DNA of 64,000 nucleotides, from NCBI GenBank assembly GCA_973895155.1, contig OZ316893.1:1922001-1986000 (forward strand), in the 5' to 3' direction. Below are positions 1 through 11,800 of the stretch, piece after piece. Below the pieces are notes generated by a model. It saw only the letters and a program-made list of their open reading frames with translations, was not told the DNA's origin and searched no databases. Both the position numbers and the translations under genes were made by a program. Source of the DNA: Marsupella aquatica. Lineage: Eukaryota > Marchantiophyta. Each line of letters starts with the position of its first letter. The stretch's first letter is position 1.

Positions 1-449
1 ACAAACAAGCTTATCTGCTGGTGGATGGAATTTATCCAGAGTGGTCCATGTTCATATCCACTGTGCACATGCCACAGTCTGATCAGTTGAAGCATTTTGC
101 AAGATGTCAGGAGGCAGCAAGAAAAGATGTGGAGAGGGCATTTGGGGTCCTCCAAGCTAGATTTGAGATAGTGAGGAGGCCTGCCAGGTCTTGGTACGAA
201 AAGAACATTGTAAATATTTTGCTTGCTTGTGTCATCCTCCACAATATGATTGTTGAGGATGAGAGAGATGAGAATTTTCCTCCATATTTAAGGGTTCCTG
301 CAGCAAGAGTGAATAGGGGAAATCTGCCATGGCTGGAGTTCCTTGCTACAACAGCTGAAATTAACAACAAGGCTAACCATTTTTGACTGAGAAATGACAT
401 TGTTGATCACCTTTGGAATAGAAAGGGGTCTGATCTTTCTGATCACTGA
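1..449 (+). pseudogene. PIF/Harbinger transposase, C-terminal part, with in-frame stop
   Basis: The frame is open from the window edge (codons from base 3) and encodes the C-terminal part of a plant PIF/Harbinger transposase (ALP1-like, DDE_Tnp_4 type). The stretch LLVDGIYPEWSMF carries the second catalytic Asp and DVERAFGVLQARF carries the final Glu. The reading frame meets TGA at 384-386. The next codons, up to a second stop at 447-449, still encode the family's usual tail (LRNDIVDHLWNRKG). The TGA therefore looks like a nonsense change near the end rather than the natural terminus. The N-terminal half, including the first Asp, lies outside the window. The protein would cut and paste DNA at the element's TIRs. 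Confidence 0.85.
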
Positions 450-814
450 AATTCAGGTGAGTCTTTGGAGTTTTTCTTGCACAACCCTGCATTTATTTTC
501 TTAAATGAAACACACGAGTACTACCTTGGGACTTGAGGGTACCAAGTCACAGGTCTGAATTGAGTGATGATGTCATGGTAGACAGAGTACATTTGACTTG
601 CTTCCACCTTGACTGAACTTCAATCCATGTATTTGGAAGTTCAGGAAACTTGGGAGATACTGTTGAGGCAGGTACATGAAACTTGGGAGAAACTCGGGAA
701 TTGAACCTGTAGGCCCAATTTGAAGCTCTCAAATTGTTTTGGTGCTTGACTTTGTGGTCCAGAGGACGTACCCACAATTTTTTGATTATTAGCATTGCAA
801 GGAGGCAATCAAAC

Positions 815-1105
815 ATGGAAGAGCAGAAGAAGAATGGCAAACCATGGGCACCTCCAGCAAAGGTGACAGGAAAGGAGGCAAGCAAGAAAGCACCATTGGA
901 GATGAAGCTCATGGAGTTTGAGCCCAAAAATTCTCTGGAGGCTCAAGTTATGACAGAGATGGAGGATACTAATGATGATGATGCACTTTCGGACTGTCTC
1001 AGCACCAACCAATCTACCTCGAGTGATGATTGCTATGTGGTTTTCACAAAGCCACCCCCTAGCCCAAAGCGCAAACCACCGAAGCGTAAATCTAGGGTTT
1101 CATAA
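815..1105 (+). CDS. small acidic/basic ORF inside the Harbinger element, function unknown
   Basis: This is a 96-codon frame from the ATG at 815. It starts MEEQKKNGKPWAPP, has an acidic and serine-rich middle (DTNDDDALSD, STSSDDC), and ends with a Pro/Lys/Arg cluster (PKRKPPKRKSR) that looks like a nuclear localisation signal. I do not recognise a family. It lies between the transposase and the Myb-like gene, so it could be an exon of an element-encoded accessory protein or a chance frame. There is no support beyond composition and position. Confidence 0.3.
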   Translation: MEEQKKNGKPWAPPAKVTGKEASKKAPLEMKLMEFEPKNSLEAQVMTEMEDTNDDDALSDCLSTNQSTSSDDCYVVFTKPPPSPKRKPPKRKSRVS

Positions 1106-1766
1106 TGATTTTCGGAAAGCTTCAGTGACCAATTTGGCAATTAGCAGCTTTAGCAATTAGCAAGCTAAGACCAATTTTAGGGTCTAGGCAGGCCGTTTTG
1201 TCCAAGACTTTGTCCAAGCAGGTTGTAGGGGAAGACTCGGAATGGCTCGTAGCTTGGCCGTATGGAACATGAAGCCGTGGCCTCCAATTTTGTAAACCTT
1301 ATTATATTTATTGAAACTTTTTTGATTCAAATTGCCGTAGAGAACATTTCTTAGCTTCTGGAAATCTGTTTTCTCGTCTTTGCTCTTGGGCTTTTTGTAA
1401 CTTTCACTCAGATTTTACGTAATGTTCTGTGATACCTGAGTTTCTGACCTCGCATATACAGGTTCAGAAGCTCAAGCTTGACACTGAAAGGTGGCTATTT
1501 CATCTGTTTTCATGTCAATGTACTTCTATCCAAGCCAATCAAAAATGTCCAGACTACAACTATTTACGAATTGCTTAGTTAGCATCTCTAGGCCTTGAGA
1601 ACGCAATTTTCTTTCTTGTAGGGCAATGGTCGAATTATATGTGAATCCTCACTTTGTGGATTTGCAATCTGGAATGTTTCGTGCAACACTTGAATCACTT
1701 TTATTAATCAATGTGCAAACATAGATCTTAGCATTCATCGAGATTGATCGAGTGATGCCCACGGCA

Positions 1767-2246
1767 CTACAATTGGCTAGCTAACAATCCCTGGAAAGAA
1801 AATCTAGGTGCACATGGCTGCAATTCTGCTTCAAAATCTACATGGTCTACTGCTATGCCTATGTTTTCATTCTGGTCAGTTGTGCTATCATCAAAAACAA
1901 GATCGTCAACCCTGGTCTCTAGAAAATTAGGAAGTGGATTCTGTGCAGGTTCCGTAGTTTGCATCCGAGCTTTGAGTTTTTTGGCCTCTTCTAACTTCCA
2001 TTGTCTTACGTAATCACGGAGCTCTGGTTCCATGTTGTCTGTAGGCAATGTAAGCAGCTTCATCAGTGAATTGTTTTGCAATGTCTTGACCCGATCACGA
2101 TTCTCGTAATGCTCAGTCACCCGGTCCCAAAATCTCTCTGCTCTTTGTCCTGCACCAATGCAAGGATCTTGGGACACATGGAGTACACTGTAGCATAATT
2201 TTTTGAGCTCCTCTGGACCGTAATTTTTCCCACGACTTGCTGCCAT
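1767..2246 (-). CDS. Myb/SANT-like Harbinger accessory protein
   Basis: From the ATG at 2246 this frame encodes 159 residues. The N-terminal stretch SRGKNYGPEELKKLCYSVL, followed by VSQDPCIGAGQRAERFWDRVTEHYENR, matches the Myb/SANT-like domain of plant Harbinger accessory proteins (often annotated glutathione S-transferase T3-like or NAM-associated). That protein binds the transposase and TIR and carries it to the nucleus. After HYENR the usual third-helix region (a KSLxxxW-type segment) is barely recognisable and the text jumps to a charged region (RQWKLEEAKKLKAR). This copy seems to have lost part of the middle. The longer frame up to 2342 has an upstream ATG, but the conserved domain begins right after the chosen Met. 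Confidence 0.7.
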   Translation of the reverse strand: MAASRGKNYGPEELKKLCYSVLHVSQDPCIGAGQRAERFWDRVTEHYENRDRVKTLQNNSLMKLLTLPTDNMEPELRDYVRQWKLEEAKKLKARMQTTEPAQNPLPNFLETRVDDLVFDDSTTDQNENIGIAVDHVDFEAELQPCAPRFSFQGLLASQL

Positions 2247-2547
2247 GTTTGCACACCTTCGTACGCGGAATTTCACTGCAATTCTTGTGAGTCTAAAAAT
2301 GTCAGCTTTACATGACAACACCGTGTGGGCCACGAGAAGCACTGTTCATGGCAGTCCAAACGGGAAAGTTAGAGAATTCTGGCACGAGCACTACTTCACA
2401 TCGCGAGTGCCGCGTGGACGTTTTCTTGCCGTCGATCGATTTGCAAGCAAGCAGTCGGGTTTCAAATGGCGACCGCCTTCCTGCCAGGAAGTAGCGGCGT
2501 GGAGGGAGGAAAAGTAGCGGCTTCCTCCATAAATTTACGGAAGCCGA

Positions 2548-2640
2548 CACCGTTGGAGATTAAAAACTCCAAATACTGGCCGCTAGTAGTTGGTTTGCTA
2601 TTTACGGTGCTCCTTGGAGGCACCGTTGGAGATGCTCTAA
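2548..2640. repeat. Harbinger right terminal/subterminal repeats and TAA target site
   Basis: CACCGTTGGAGAT occurs at 2548-2560 and again at 2621-2633. The second copy runs into GCTC and then TAA at 2638-2640. GGTGCTCC/GAGGCACC just inside forms a small hairpin. This is the form of a PIF/Harbinger/Tourist end (GAGCATCTCCAAC... inward) with its TAA target duplication. The partner end is outside the window. Confidence 0.6.
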
Positions 2641-2649
2641 CATCCTGAC

Positions 2650-2893
2650 TTTTTCTCCCCTTTATTGGGTGCTTTGGGATCTTGTATACACTAATGTCCT
2701 GATTACAGGGCAGGGCATTGTGGGATAGTTTTTTCCTTTCTTTTCTCCCCTTTATTGGGTGCTTTGTGATCCTCTGCATATACTGTGTCCTACTACAGGG
2801 CATTGTGGGATATAATGCCCCAACAAACTAGAGCTTTCCTCTCCTTTATTGGTGCTTTTGGATCCTCACTATGTACTAAGGAATGCCCTGCAA
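2650..2893. repeat. tandem repeat, ~90-bp unit, about 2.7 copies
   Basis: CTCCCCTTTATTGGGTGCTTTG occurs at 2655 and 2745, and a diverged form (CTCTCCTTTATTGGTGCTTT) at 2840. Each is followed by GATC, a short AT-rich part and (in the first two) CAGGGCATTGTGGGATA. The unit is about 90 bp. The array starts just outside the Harbinger end. No coding sense was seen. Confidence 0.8.
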
Positions 2894-5726
2894 CACCAGA
2901 GCTTCAGCTCAAGTTTTGAGGGGCTATTATTGTCCATCATGCTATGGAAACAGGACCTTGATACACTTAAATCCAAGGGGTTTTTACTTTACTAATTTTA
3001 GTAAAAGGATAAGATAATTTTCCTAAAGAGTTGATACAAATCTTGACCATGAATTCTTCTCCGAGAATGCACTAAAAATACAGTGTGAAAAATTGAGGAG
3101 GGCCTTCAGTGTGCATGTTGGGAACTTTTGTCCTTTCTCCTGGACTTACCAACCCAAGTCTTCCATAAGCCCATTTTATCATGGAGTACTAGATATTGTC
3201 TTGGTTTTTTAGTGCTTGTTGTTTCCTGCTTGTTGTTACGATCAGAATACTCAGTACAAATGGCAAGGAGAATGCAATGATGGAAATGCTCTCAAGACAT
3301 TAGAGAAGCTTCACTACCTAATAATATCTGAGATCTCTCGTCTTGCACCCAATCTACAATAACATGACAAAGAAAGCAACACCAATTTGAGTGACCCCCA
3401 CACATTACAGATGGATGTGAGATTTTAGGTGTTTTCTCCAATCCTTGTTGGAGAATGTTTTTGCCTTGCAACCCCTTGCAATGGAAGTGTTACACACATG
3501 GTTGATTCATGGTCTGCTGTATGGGTGGTGGAAGAAAATCTAGCTTAGATCACGTTGGCAACTAACTAAACTATCTCTTTAAACTCCTGCCAAAATACAA
3601 GCATCTGCAAAAGACAGTGTTATTCTTAAAAAGCAAGCAATTGAAGCTTTTCAATAATAATATAGGTGGACTGTAATTGAGTGTAAAACGCATGGAATAA
3701 ACTATGATATCATCCCAACAATTCCTACCCTAATTTCTCAAGAGTCTTCTTCCAAAAGCAATGTACAGAAAGAGAGAGTACATGGTGCCCGGCGATAAGG
3801 CTACGGCTGTCATTTATTGAGCATACTTGCAATGCTATGATCTATGATGCTCGGGGGTCACTTCCACGAAAGTGACACATCATGTGCGATGAAGTATAGG
3901 CCCATTTAAATGGGTATGGCAAAAAACTTCCAAAGTTTTATGGAAAAACACAAAGGACATGATTTATTGACTGGTGGGCATGAAAGAACACATAGGCCTA
4001 TTTAATTGTAAAAATATTTTCTTCAAAGTTTTTAGGGGTTTTTTAGTAAAAACATGACAAAATTTTAAAGAGTTTTGCAATAATGGTTTTCTCACTTATA
4101 AGCACTCTATGTATGGCCCTCCATATAGTGAATACTCCCCCCCCCCCCCCCCCGGAGCTATGATGGCAACTACTAGTCTGACATGGCACTAATGTAGTGA
4201 GGGAAGCTGGAGTCCTAGATTGATATCCTGGTAATTAACCTCAGGGTCCATGCATGTTGCAAAGGAATACTGATGAGTGAGCCTCTCCCAACACTAAGAG
4301 TTTGGTCAAGTGAATATTCTCCAAACTATCTCATATATGGTGCACAAGAAACTGCCCACAATTGCATTACAAACATAAGCCCTTTGATCATGCAAAGAAG
4401 ATATATATGAACTCAAGCTTGACAAGAAGGATGGCTTTGTCAAGAATATGATCCCATACCCCACCAGACTAGAGAGCAGACTGGCAAAGATCACTAGGTG
4501 GGAACAAGGTTGAGTGCTCTCAAACTCCTGTTGCTCCCACCTCAACATTATAGAGAGCTTCCTCGAAAAACATCACCTTGATCATTTATGTTGAACTTGT
4601 ACATTTGGGGAGTGGAGCAACTTTTTATGCAGCTCATACTTTTGGCAACTTGTGTAATCTACTTTGGGGGATTTTCTTACAACCTTCTGCCACATTTTTT
4701 AGCATTTCAAGGATAACCTTTATGTCAAATTCCTGTCCTTGGAAAGGGGACGCATAATCCTAATTTTGGTTAGGTATCTCAAAGGGTGTGAAATTTGCAA
4801 AAGAGGTGCAACATTTATGTGGTGGGATCCTTTTGGCTCATTCCCATCAGGTTCTGTTGTATCTTGTTTGACCTCCTTCTCCCAACTGACTATTCTGTCT
4901 CAAGGGTTTAGGGTTAGAATTTTTTAGTTTCCCGACTGCATTGTGGGTTCATTGATTGATTGCAAGGAGATGGTGAATTGATTGATTAAGAGAACATTCA
5001 TGTTTTCCCGACTGTATCATCACAAAAGAGGACTTAAACCACGACTACAGGTATAAAAAGGCCAAATCGTGTAACCTGCGTACATTCAGTCTGTCCTCCA
5101 TTGCCTTGGCCCCAACTTTCGTAGCTGCTCGGGCCCACTTGTCCTCCTGTCATGCAAGACAACCCTGGCATGTTTGTCTTGTGCACGGTTCTGCGCTCCT
5201 ACGTACCACTCCTCTTGTCCAATTCATCAATCCCTTCATGAATGAACAAAGGAATTTCAAATATGTGCAAGAAATTGCAAGGTGAACCTCCTTCCGTGTG
5301 GTCCCTTTGCCCCTTTTTCCTCCATCTCCCTTTGGCTTTGACCTTCACAAAACAAATGCGACTACCTCACATTCTCATTGGTGTCATAGCTTGTCGCTGA
5401 GACTGTCTATAAAGTCTGGCAGCTTGATTTTCTATGTGTGCTCAATTGTTTTTGTGTTTGCTTTTTTGATCTTTATCAAATATGACAGTCTGCAATTGTG
5501 TTTTCTGAAACTCCTGACATTTCAATGAGGGCGGGAAGGGATTTGGTGCACTCTCCAAGGTGGTCAGCTGCTAAAATTGAGACCAAAGGTTTGATGTCCC
5601 AAAGCTTGTTTTGTTATTTCCATTTGTTTTGGTTTGGACGTTTCTTGTTACGGGTCCAGTTAAAGACTTCTGTAAATCTGAAATTTCTGTCAAAATTCCA
5701 CGTCACTCTGTAAATATCCAGTCAAT
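2894..5726. other. gene-free stretch with a 17-base C run
   Basis: I see no conserved protein in either strand. Short frames here (for example around 4306-4548 and 5298-5528) have no recognisable domain and are typical chance frames. The only clear structure is a run of 17 C residues at 4137-4153, a mononucleotide tract prone to slippage. Confidence 0.6.
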
Positions 5727-5975
5727 AGATGGTTTGAATTGAACCATCTACATACATTTTGTGTGTGAAGACTCGTGTGAAGGCTCGTGTCAGTGGCCTC
5801 TCAACTGAAAATGAGCTTTCCTACCATTAAATGTTATGAATCCAACCATCCAGATTCATTTTGTGTGTGAATACCCTTGTGGTCTCTTAGCTCAAAAAGA
5901 ACTTTTACACCATTAGATGTTTTGAATCCAATGATCTATGTTGCTTTTGTGTGTGAAGCCTCGTGTGAAGAGTAA
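5727..5975. repeat. diverged tandem repeat, ~86-102-bp unit
   Basis: TTTTGTGTGTGA occurs at 5757, 5859 and 5945. Each is preceded by a version of TGAATCCAACCATC and, in two copies, by ACCATTA(A/G)ATGTT. About 2.5 old copies with spacings of 102 and 86 bp. Confidence 0.7.
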
Positions 5976-6479
5976 TGTCACTTCTCGACACAAACAACTC
6001 TATTAAACTAAACATATCTATGCTTGGATGTTGACATAACTAGATTATGCCCTTTATGGTGCCTAAGGAATAAGAAGAACTTGGGCAGTAGGTGGGCTTT
6101 GAAAAAAATCAATATTTGAAAAATCTCCAGCTTGGGTATTAGGTATATTTTAAAAGGCAATTTAATTGCAATAAAATAAAATAAATAAGCTTGGTAAGCA
6201 ACATATAAAGTATTCTCTCAACCTCTTGATGCCATACAAGTAAAATGGGAAAGAATATTAGAAATATAAGTAGGGGTGAAAGATCATGAGGAAGGTGGGG
6301 TGAATAAGCGAGGGTTTGATCATGGGAAGCTTACATTGAAGTTTAATGCAAGGATTATTAGAATGTTAACATGTGGAAGGGTCTAGTTATGAAAATATTG
6401 TTTTGAAGTGGTATTGAATGTTAGATTTTTGAAATGTAAACTCTAGAGTATATTATAACATTGTTTTTAAGTTACAACT

Positions 6480-7150
6480 TGTCAAAAAATACTCAAACCC
6501 TTGAATATATGTGTACCAATTGCTTTAACTTATGACCTTATTGATTTTGAAGTTACAAATGGGGTCAAACATTATACAGACCCTTGTAGATGTGTGTACC
6601 AAAATGCCTTCGCTTGTAACCTTCCCGGATAACCTAATTTTGATTTTGAAGTTACAACTAGGGTAAAACAGTACACTAACCCTTGTAGATGTGTGTACCA
6701 TAATGCCTTAACTTGTAGTTACCTTATATTGATTTTATAAGTTACAATTGGGGTCAAACAGTACACCGACCCTTGCAGATGTGTGTACCAGGATGCCTTA
6801 ACTTGTAACTTTATATTGATTTTGAAGTTACAACTGGGGTCAAACAATACACCTACCCTTGCAGATGTGTGTATCAGAATGCCTTAACTTGTAACATTCT
6901 ATTGATTTTATAAGTTACAATTGGGGTTAAACTGTACACCGACCCTTGTAGATGTGTGTACCAGGATGCCTTAACTTGTAACTTTATATTAATTTTGAAG
7001 TTACAACTGGGGTCAAACAATACACTGACCCTTGCGGATGTGTGTACCAGAATGCTTTAACTTGTAACTTTAATTTCGAAGTTACAATTAGAGTCAAACA
7101 TTACACCGACCTTTGCATATGTGTGTACTATAGTTTATTGCCTTAACTTG
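6480..7150. repeat. 86-bp tandem array, about eight copies
   Basis: GTGTGTACC-type motifs lie at about 6507, 6592, 6691, 6781, 6867, 6954, 7040 and 7121, so the period is mostly 81-90 bp. Each unit reads roughly: GATGTGTGTACCA, then GCCTTAACTTGTAAC, TTGATTTTGAAGTTACAA, GGGGTCAAACA and ACACCGACCCTTG. Alternate units share variants (TTTATAAGTTACAATTG against TTTGAAGTTACAACTG), which suggests growth by two-unit blocks. No coding sense is apparent. Confidence 0.9.
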
Positions 7151-7981
7151 AACAATATTATATGGACCTTATAATTATACCCGATTGATAATAAACTTAA
7201 GTGAATAATTTTAGGTACAAAAAGCCAACTTTTCCATTTTTGGAATCCAACAAAGGGCAAATTTCACCTTCTTAATATGTAATGTGCTAAGATAACCATA
7301 ACAATATGAAACAAGATTACAAAAGACTCATCTACCTACCAAGAGCATTGCTTTCTACAAATAAAAATTTGCAAATTACAATTACTTATAGTTTTGTTAG
7401 GATTGCATAAATCTATTGTGTTGATTCAAATAAAAGCTCTAAGTGTTGTGGTAAATTAATAATATATTAATATTTCCACATCCATATATGATAATGCTAC
7501 AAATTTTTACCTAATCTGATAATTTATTTGAAAATAAACACTATTATGATAAATATTACATGTGTGAAAATTAGATTTTAAAGTATAGATAGATTCCATG
7601 CTTGATTTAGCTTTACGAGTGAACAACTTTAGCAATAACATTTATTCAACAAGGAATAAAGAGAGAAACAAACCTCTATTTCAATATTCAAATGGACAAC
7701 TTGTGATATGGTACATACCAGAGTCAGAATTACCCAAAAAGAGTGGAAATATTGAAAATGTTAGATGTTTGGACCCTTAAGTACGTCACTTGGGCAAGTT
7801 ATTGAATAATTCACTATTCTAAGACATGTTTAACTTGTAACCTTTCCTTCGAAAAGCTGTTGAGACAAAAGAAAGGAAAACCTACTATGGTTTGAACTGT
7901 TAGTGTGATGAGAATGGAAGATGGAACCTTGTTCTCAATTGGACATTGCAAGTAAGTTAGGAGAGTACCACAACGTACCTC
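7151..7981. other. AT-rich gene-free spacer
   Basis: AT-rich DNA without recognisable coding or structured elements. The short frame at 7598-7780 has no family resemblance. Confidence 0.5.
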
Positions 7982-7987
7982 TATTTA

Positions 7988-8876
7988 GAGAGGGATATGC
8001 TTAATAGGCCCCCTCCTAGAGATACTTTGCTTAATCAACCCCTGGGTTTAGTGGGCAACCAATTTGTGAATGACGTGGTGTTTAGGGTCTCACAAATTTT
8101 TGGGACTACCCCCAAATTGGAGGTTGTTCCATATTCAATTTGCATCTAGTAATAGAAACTGGTCCCCGATTAACATTTCACTGACCCTGGTTTTGTAATG
8201 TAAGACCTGAGTGGTTATTACTTAATCTTGGGTTGTTTCCCTTTCATTTGATTGTCGAACTACTTTATAGCCATAGTTCTTGCTGAGTGCATTCATATAA
8301 ACCATGACTGAATCATGATTGGACATTACTAATTAAAGTATAGAAACTCTCCATATGAAGGGCTATTTAGGGTTTTGGGGTTTAGGGACTAAGGGTTTAG
8401 GGTGTTAGATGTTGATGATGGTACGTCCATGTGCCTTGTGCCTCGTGAAAAGTTGTGTAAAGTTGTTACTGCTTGAGAGTGGACAAAAGACAAAATGGGA
8501 GGATATCAAAAAAATGCGGAATTTGTCTACAAAGGGAAGACATTCATGTCAATGTATTCGCATAAGATAACCCTAATGTCAATACAGGCAGTGCATATGT
8601 GCAAACGCACACAGTTCAGTCCTTGCACATGGTAATAGTTGTTGTTGAATCTTTGGATGGTCACTGTGATTTTTTGCCCGGTCACTGCATAGTTTGTAGT
8701 TGAATGCAGTATCACCCAGTTTGGTCTTTGTAAGGCTGAAACTCAATTTATAAGAACTTACACAAGGACAAAAGGTCCGGATCATAAAGAGGGGGTTGAT
8801 TGGGGGAGAAAAAATTTCCAGGTGGTTGATTAAGCAAAGTGTCTCCAGGAGAGGGCCTATTAAGCACATCCCTCTC
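7988..8876. mobile_element. 889-bp non-autonomous TIR element with 53-bp TIRs and 6-bp TSD
   Basis: The left end (7988-8040) and the reverse complement of the right end (8824-8876) match over 53 bp with four mismatches. Both begin GAGAGGGAT, contain TGCTTAATAGGCCC and end TTTGCTTAATCAACC. TATTTA flanks both sides (7982-7987 and 8877-8882). The interior encodes no transposase and includes a few degenerate TTTAGGG motifs near 8366-8404. Superfamily is uncertain: a 6-bp TSD is not diagnostic, and a 2-bp TA target is possible if part of the TATTTA match is chance. Confidence 0.85.
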
Positions 8877-8882
8877 TATTTA

Positions 8883-11800
8883 GATGATATCTGAAGATCA
8901 AGAGGAGTTGGTTGGACCAATGAGCAACGATCGCGGATGTGTGAGCTATATACCATCAATAGCAGCAATTGGAAATTGAAGTTAAAGAGCAATTCTTGTG
9001 AGGTTTCTCTTGACTTCATTGATAGCTTAAGACCATATTCCTTTATGAAGGAATGGCAACAAGAGTTTAAAATTCTAGGCTTGAATTCTAAAAGCTTTAA
9101 CCTCAAGTTTCTACAAGAGAGTTCCGTCTTAAAACCACTCAAAACTTGTTAAACCATTAATTTCATCCATAGTTTGTTTTTCCATGGGAACGAACACCGA
9201 GTTTTAGCATATATTTGTTAATATTTGCATTTGATAACATACGACACAACCTAAATTGCATGGACCCTTTCAAATCATACAATATTACTCAATTAGGATC
9301 CTTCCTTGGTATGATTGCTCTCATTTTTTAGTGTTCGTAGATCAAGCATGGTAACAAATTGGCCTCCCAAAAATCAAGGTAGTGTGTTTATAGATCTCAT
9401 GCATAATAAGGAATCCTATATACCAAGCTTTTCAGTTTGCTCGATAGATAGGCTTTTAGGTTTATTGATTCTGGTTGTTGTTGTGGGGGCTTTTGCCATG
9501 TAGTCTCTTTTTGGCTCTTTGATCCTCCTGGGGTTTTCCCTTGTTATCTCCCCTTCATGCGGTCTCCTGCCCAGGGGCCGTGTCTCCCAAATGGGCTCCT
9601 TTTCTATATACATCCAAGGAGAATGTATGGGGTGGGATCCCATAAGAGCTTTAGTGACTGAAGGTTGGGGAGTTAAGAGAGTTAAGAGAGTTAAGAGAGT
9701 TAAGAATCATAGGCATATTCGTTGATGTACAAAAAATGTCATGCTTTATCAGATATGGGCCCATACGGGCCCTATACTTGTGGCTTTCTTTTGGTGCTTC
9801 TTGCTCTAAAGATAGACTTTCCACAAAAGAACTTACAATAAATGCAACATCTGTTGGATGAAGGAGCCAAACTTTGAAAATGTTTGGATAAGTTATGGAG
9901 GGGATCCAAAATTCTATACAAAACAAGCACTTCCTTGGGCCCATGGCTTGTCAAAGAGGATCTATAGTTCTATACAGAACACAGACTTCCTCGGGCCCAT
10001 AGCTTGTCATGGAGGATCTGTAGAGACTAGTATACCTGAATAGGCCCTTGACTTCTTGAAAAGCCAACAAGGTCCTTTACACTCATAGTAAGTTCCAGAT
10101 TTGATCTCAGAAGGAATAAAAATAAGCGATGGCCGGGTCCCCATGTCTTGTGAAGCCACCCTTAACATATAGAAGAGACCCTTCAATCTTGTTGGGACCA
10201 GAAGATCTTTGACGCCCCCTCTCCCACTTGGTGTGGCGGAGGGTTAAAGTGTGTGGGGTAGGCCAAGTGCCATCCATATGAGGTGCCATACAAATCTACT
10301 GGACCTTATTTTTTTTTATAAAGAACTGAGCTCTTTGATTTCAAGATTGAGCTAAGCTCTATTGGGTCATTGGTCAGAGACTTAAGTTTCCACCAAAGTA
10401 CCTTAATGCCATGCATGATATTTCCCTTTCTATTTTTCAGGGCAATAGTGGAGAAATGCACAGTTAAGATTTGGATAAGCTCACTAAGCTCACTATGAAG
10501 ATTCTCCTCTACTTTTTCTAAAATTATTGAACATAAAAATCTGTAAGCAGTGAAATGTATCCAGATTCTCTTAATGAACATTATGGGCAATAGCCACTCA
10601 AAACTGGAGGTGAAGCTCTCTTTTCTAGGGGCATTATGGTACATACTGCTCTGGAAACAGGACCTTACTATATACTTAAATCCTTGCAATATTTTTGTCT
10701 TTGTATATTTTTGAAGTTTACGGAATAAAATTTCCATTACCTCAAAGCACGGGCATTTTGAGATTTATGCTCTACCCATCATGAAGTTAGCTTTGTGTTC
10801 AAGTGAGGTTCAGGTGCAAGGAAAGGAAAAAAAAATCAAAAATAGGATGCAGAAAGCTTCTTTCAGAGATTAAAGTCCATTAATCCTTGTTACCAAGCTG
10901 TTATGTGCAACAATAGACACTCAAAACGTGGTTGAATGCACATTATAGCTCCAATGCCCTGGAATTTTAACAGGGTGTTACTCTAGTCTAAGTGCAAGCT
11001 CCCAAGAAGACACCCCAAGCATGCAGATATCCATGGTATGCCTACATTAAAAAGCATGGGAGATTGCTTAGGCACTCACCCATACTGCACCCACCAATAA
11101 ATGCTTTCTTATATGTGTGTTACTTGTGGTAAATGATAAATGTGTGTATACACTTATAGGCAAAATTGCACTTATGTATTTATCATTTAGTGCCAATATT
11201 TGCCATGTAGTGAAGGTCAACCTGCACTTAAATAAAAGTGTTTTTCTCTTGGTCACATAGCAAAGAAATTACTTAATATTGGGGGACTCATAATTTTAGG
11301 GAAGCACATAGAAGGTCTGCACTTTAATGCTTTGGGAACAAGAATTGTCAAGACTAGCTGAGACAAATTTCACCATGCATTCTCCACGGAAGAATCACGA
11401 AGGACAACAAGAATGGTGTTGTATATAGAGTACAGCGACTATAAATTTTAAAAACTTGAGGGTCTCCTCAAGTTTATGGATTGGGGCCGTCAAGTGAATC
11501 CCTGGACCGTATGGTATCAACGACCATCAAGTTGTTATTCTACGAACGTAATAATGGAGACCTCACATACGGTAATGCCACAGGCCAGGACCGTGCGGGA
11601 CTACGGCCAGCTGGAGCGTGAGCCAGGAAACTGGTGTGCAATTGGCTGCCCGCCCTTGAACCCTGTTCTGTTATTATCAAGGGATGATCGAATTTGGGCC
11701 AAAAATAAAGAATTATTGATTGAAAATTAAGGACATCATTTTAGTTACGGTACTTATCCGTACTCATTATCTTCGGATTTGGTCGTGATTCTTTTTAATA

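Larger units (their letters stand above)
1..2637. mobile_element. PIF/Harbinger DNA transposon, right part (left end outside window)
   Basis: The segment holds the two proteins typical of PIF/Harbinger elements: a DDE transposase (+, cut by the window edge) and a Myb/SANT-like protein (-), convergent to each other. It ends at 2637 with GAGCATCTCCAACGGTG when read inward on the minus strand, followed by TAA at 2638-2640, the usual 3-bp target site of this superfamily. The left terminal repeat is outside the window, so the TIR pair and the TSD cannot be confirmed here. The transposase carries an early stop, so this copy may be inactive. Confidence 0.7.

Noticed and set aside
8366-8404. Interstitial telomere repeat (TTTAGGG motifs)
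   Set aside because: Only a few degenerate motifs, not in register, inside the 889-bp TIR element. Too weak to call a telomeric tract.
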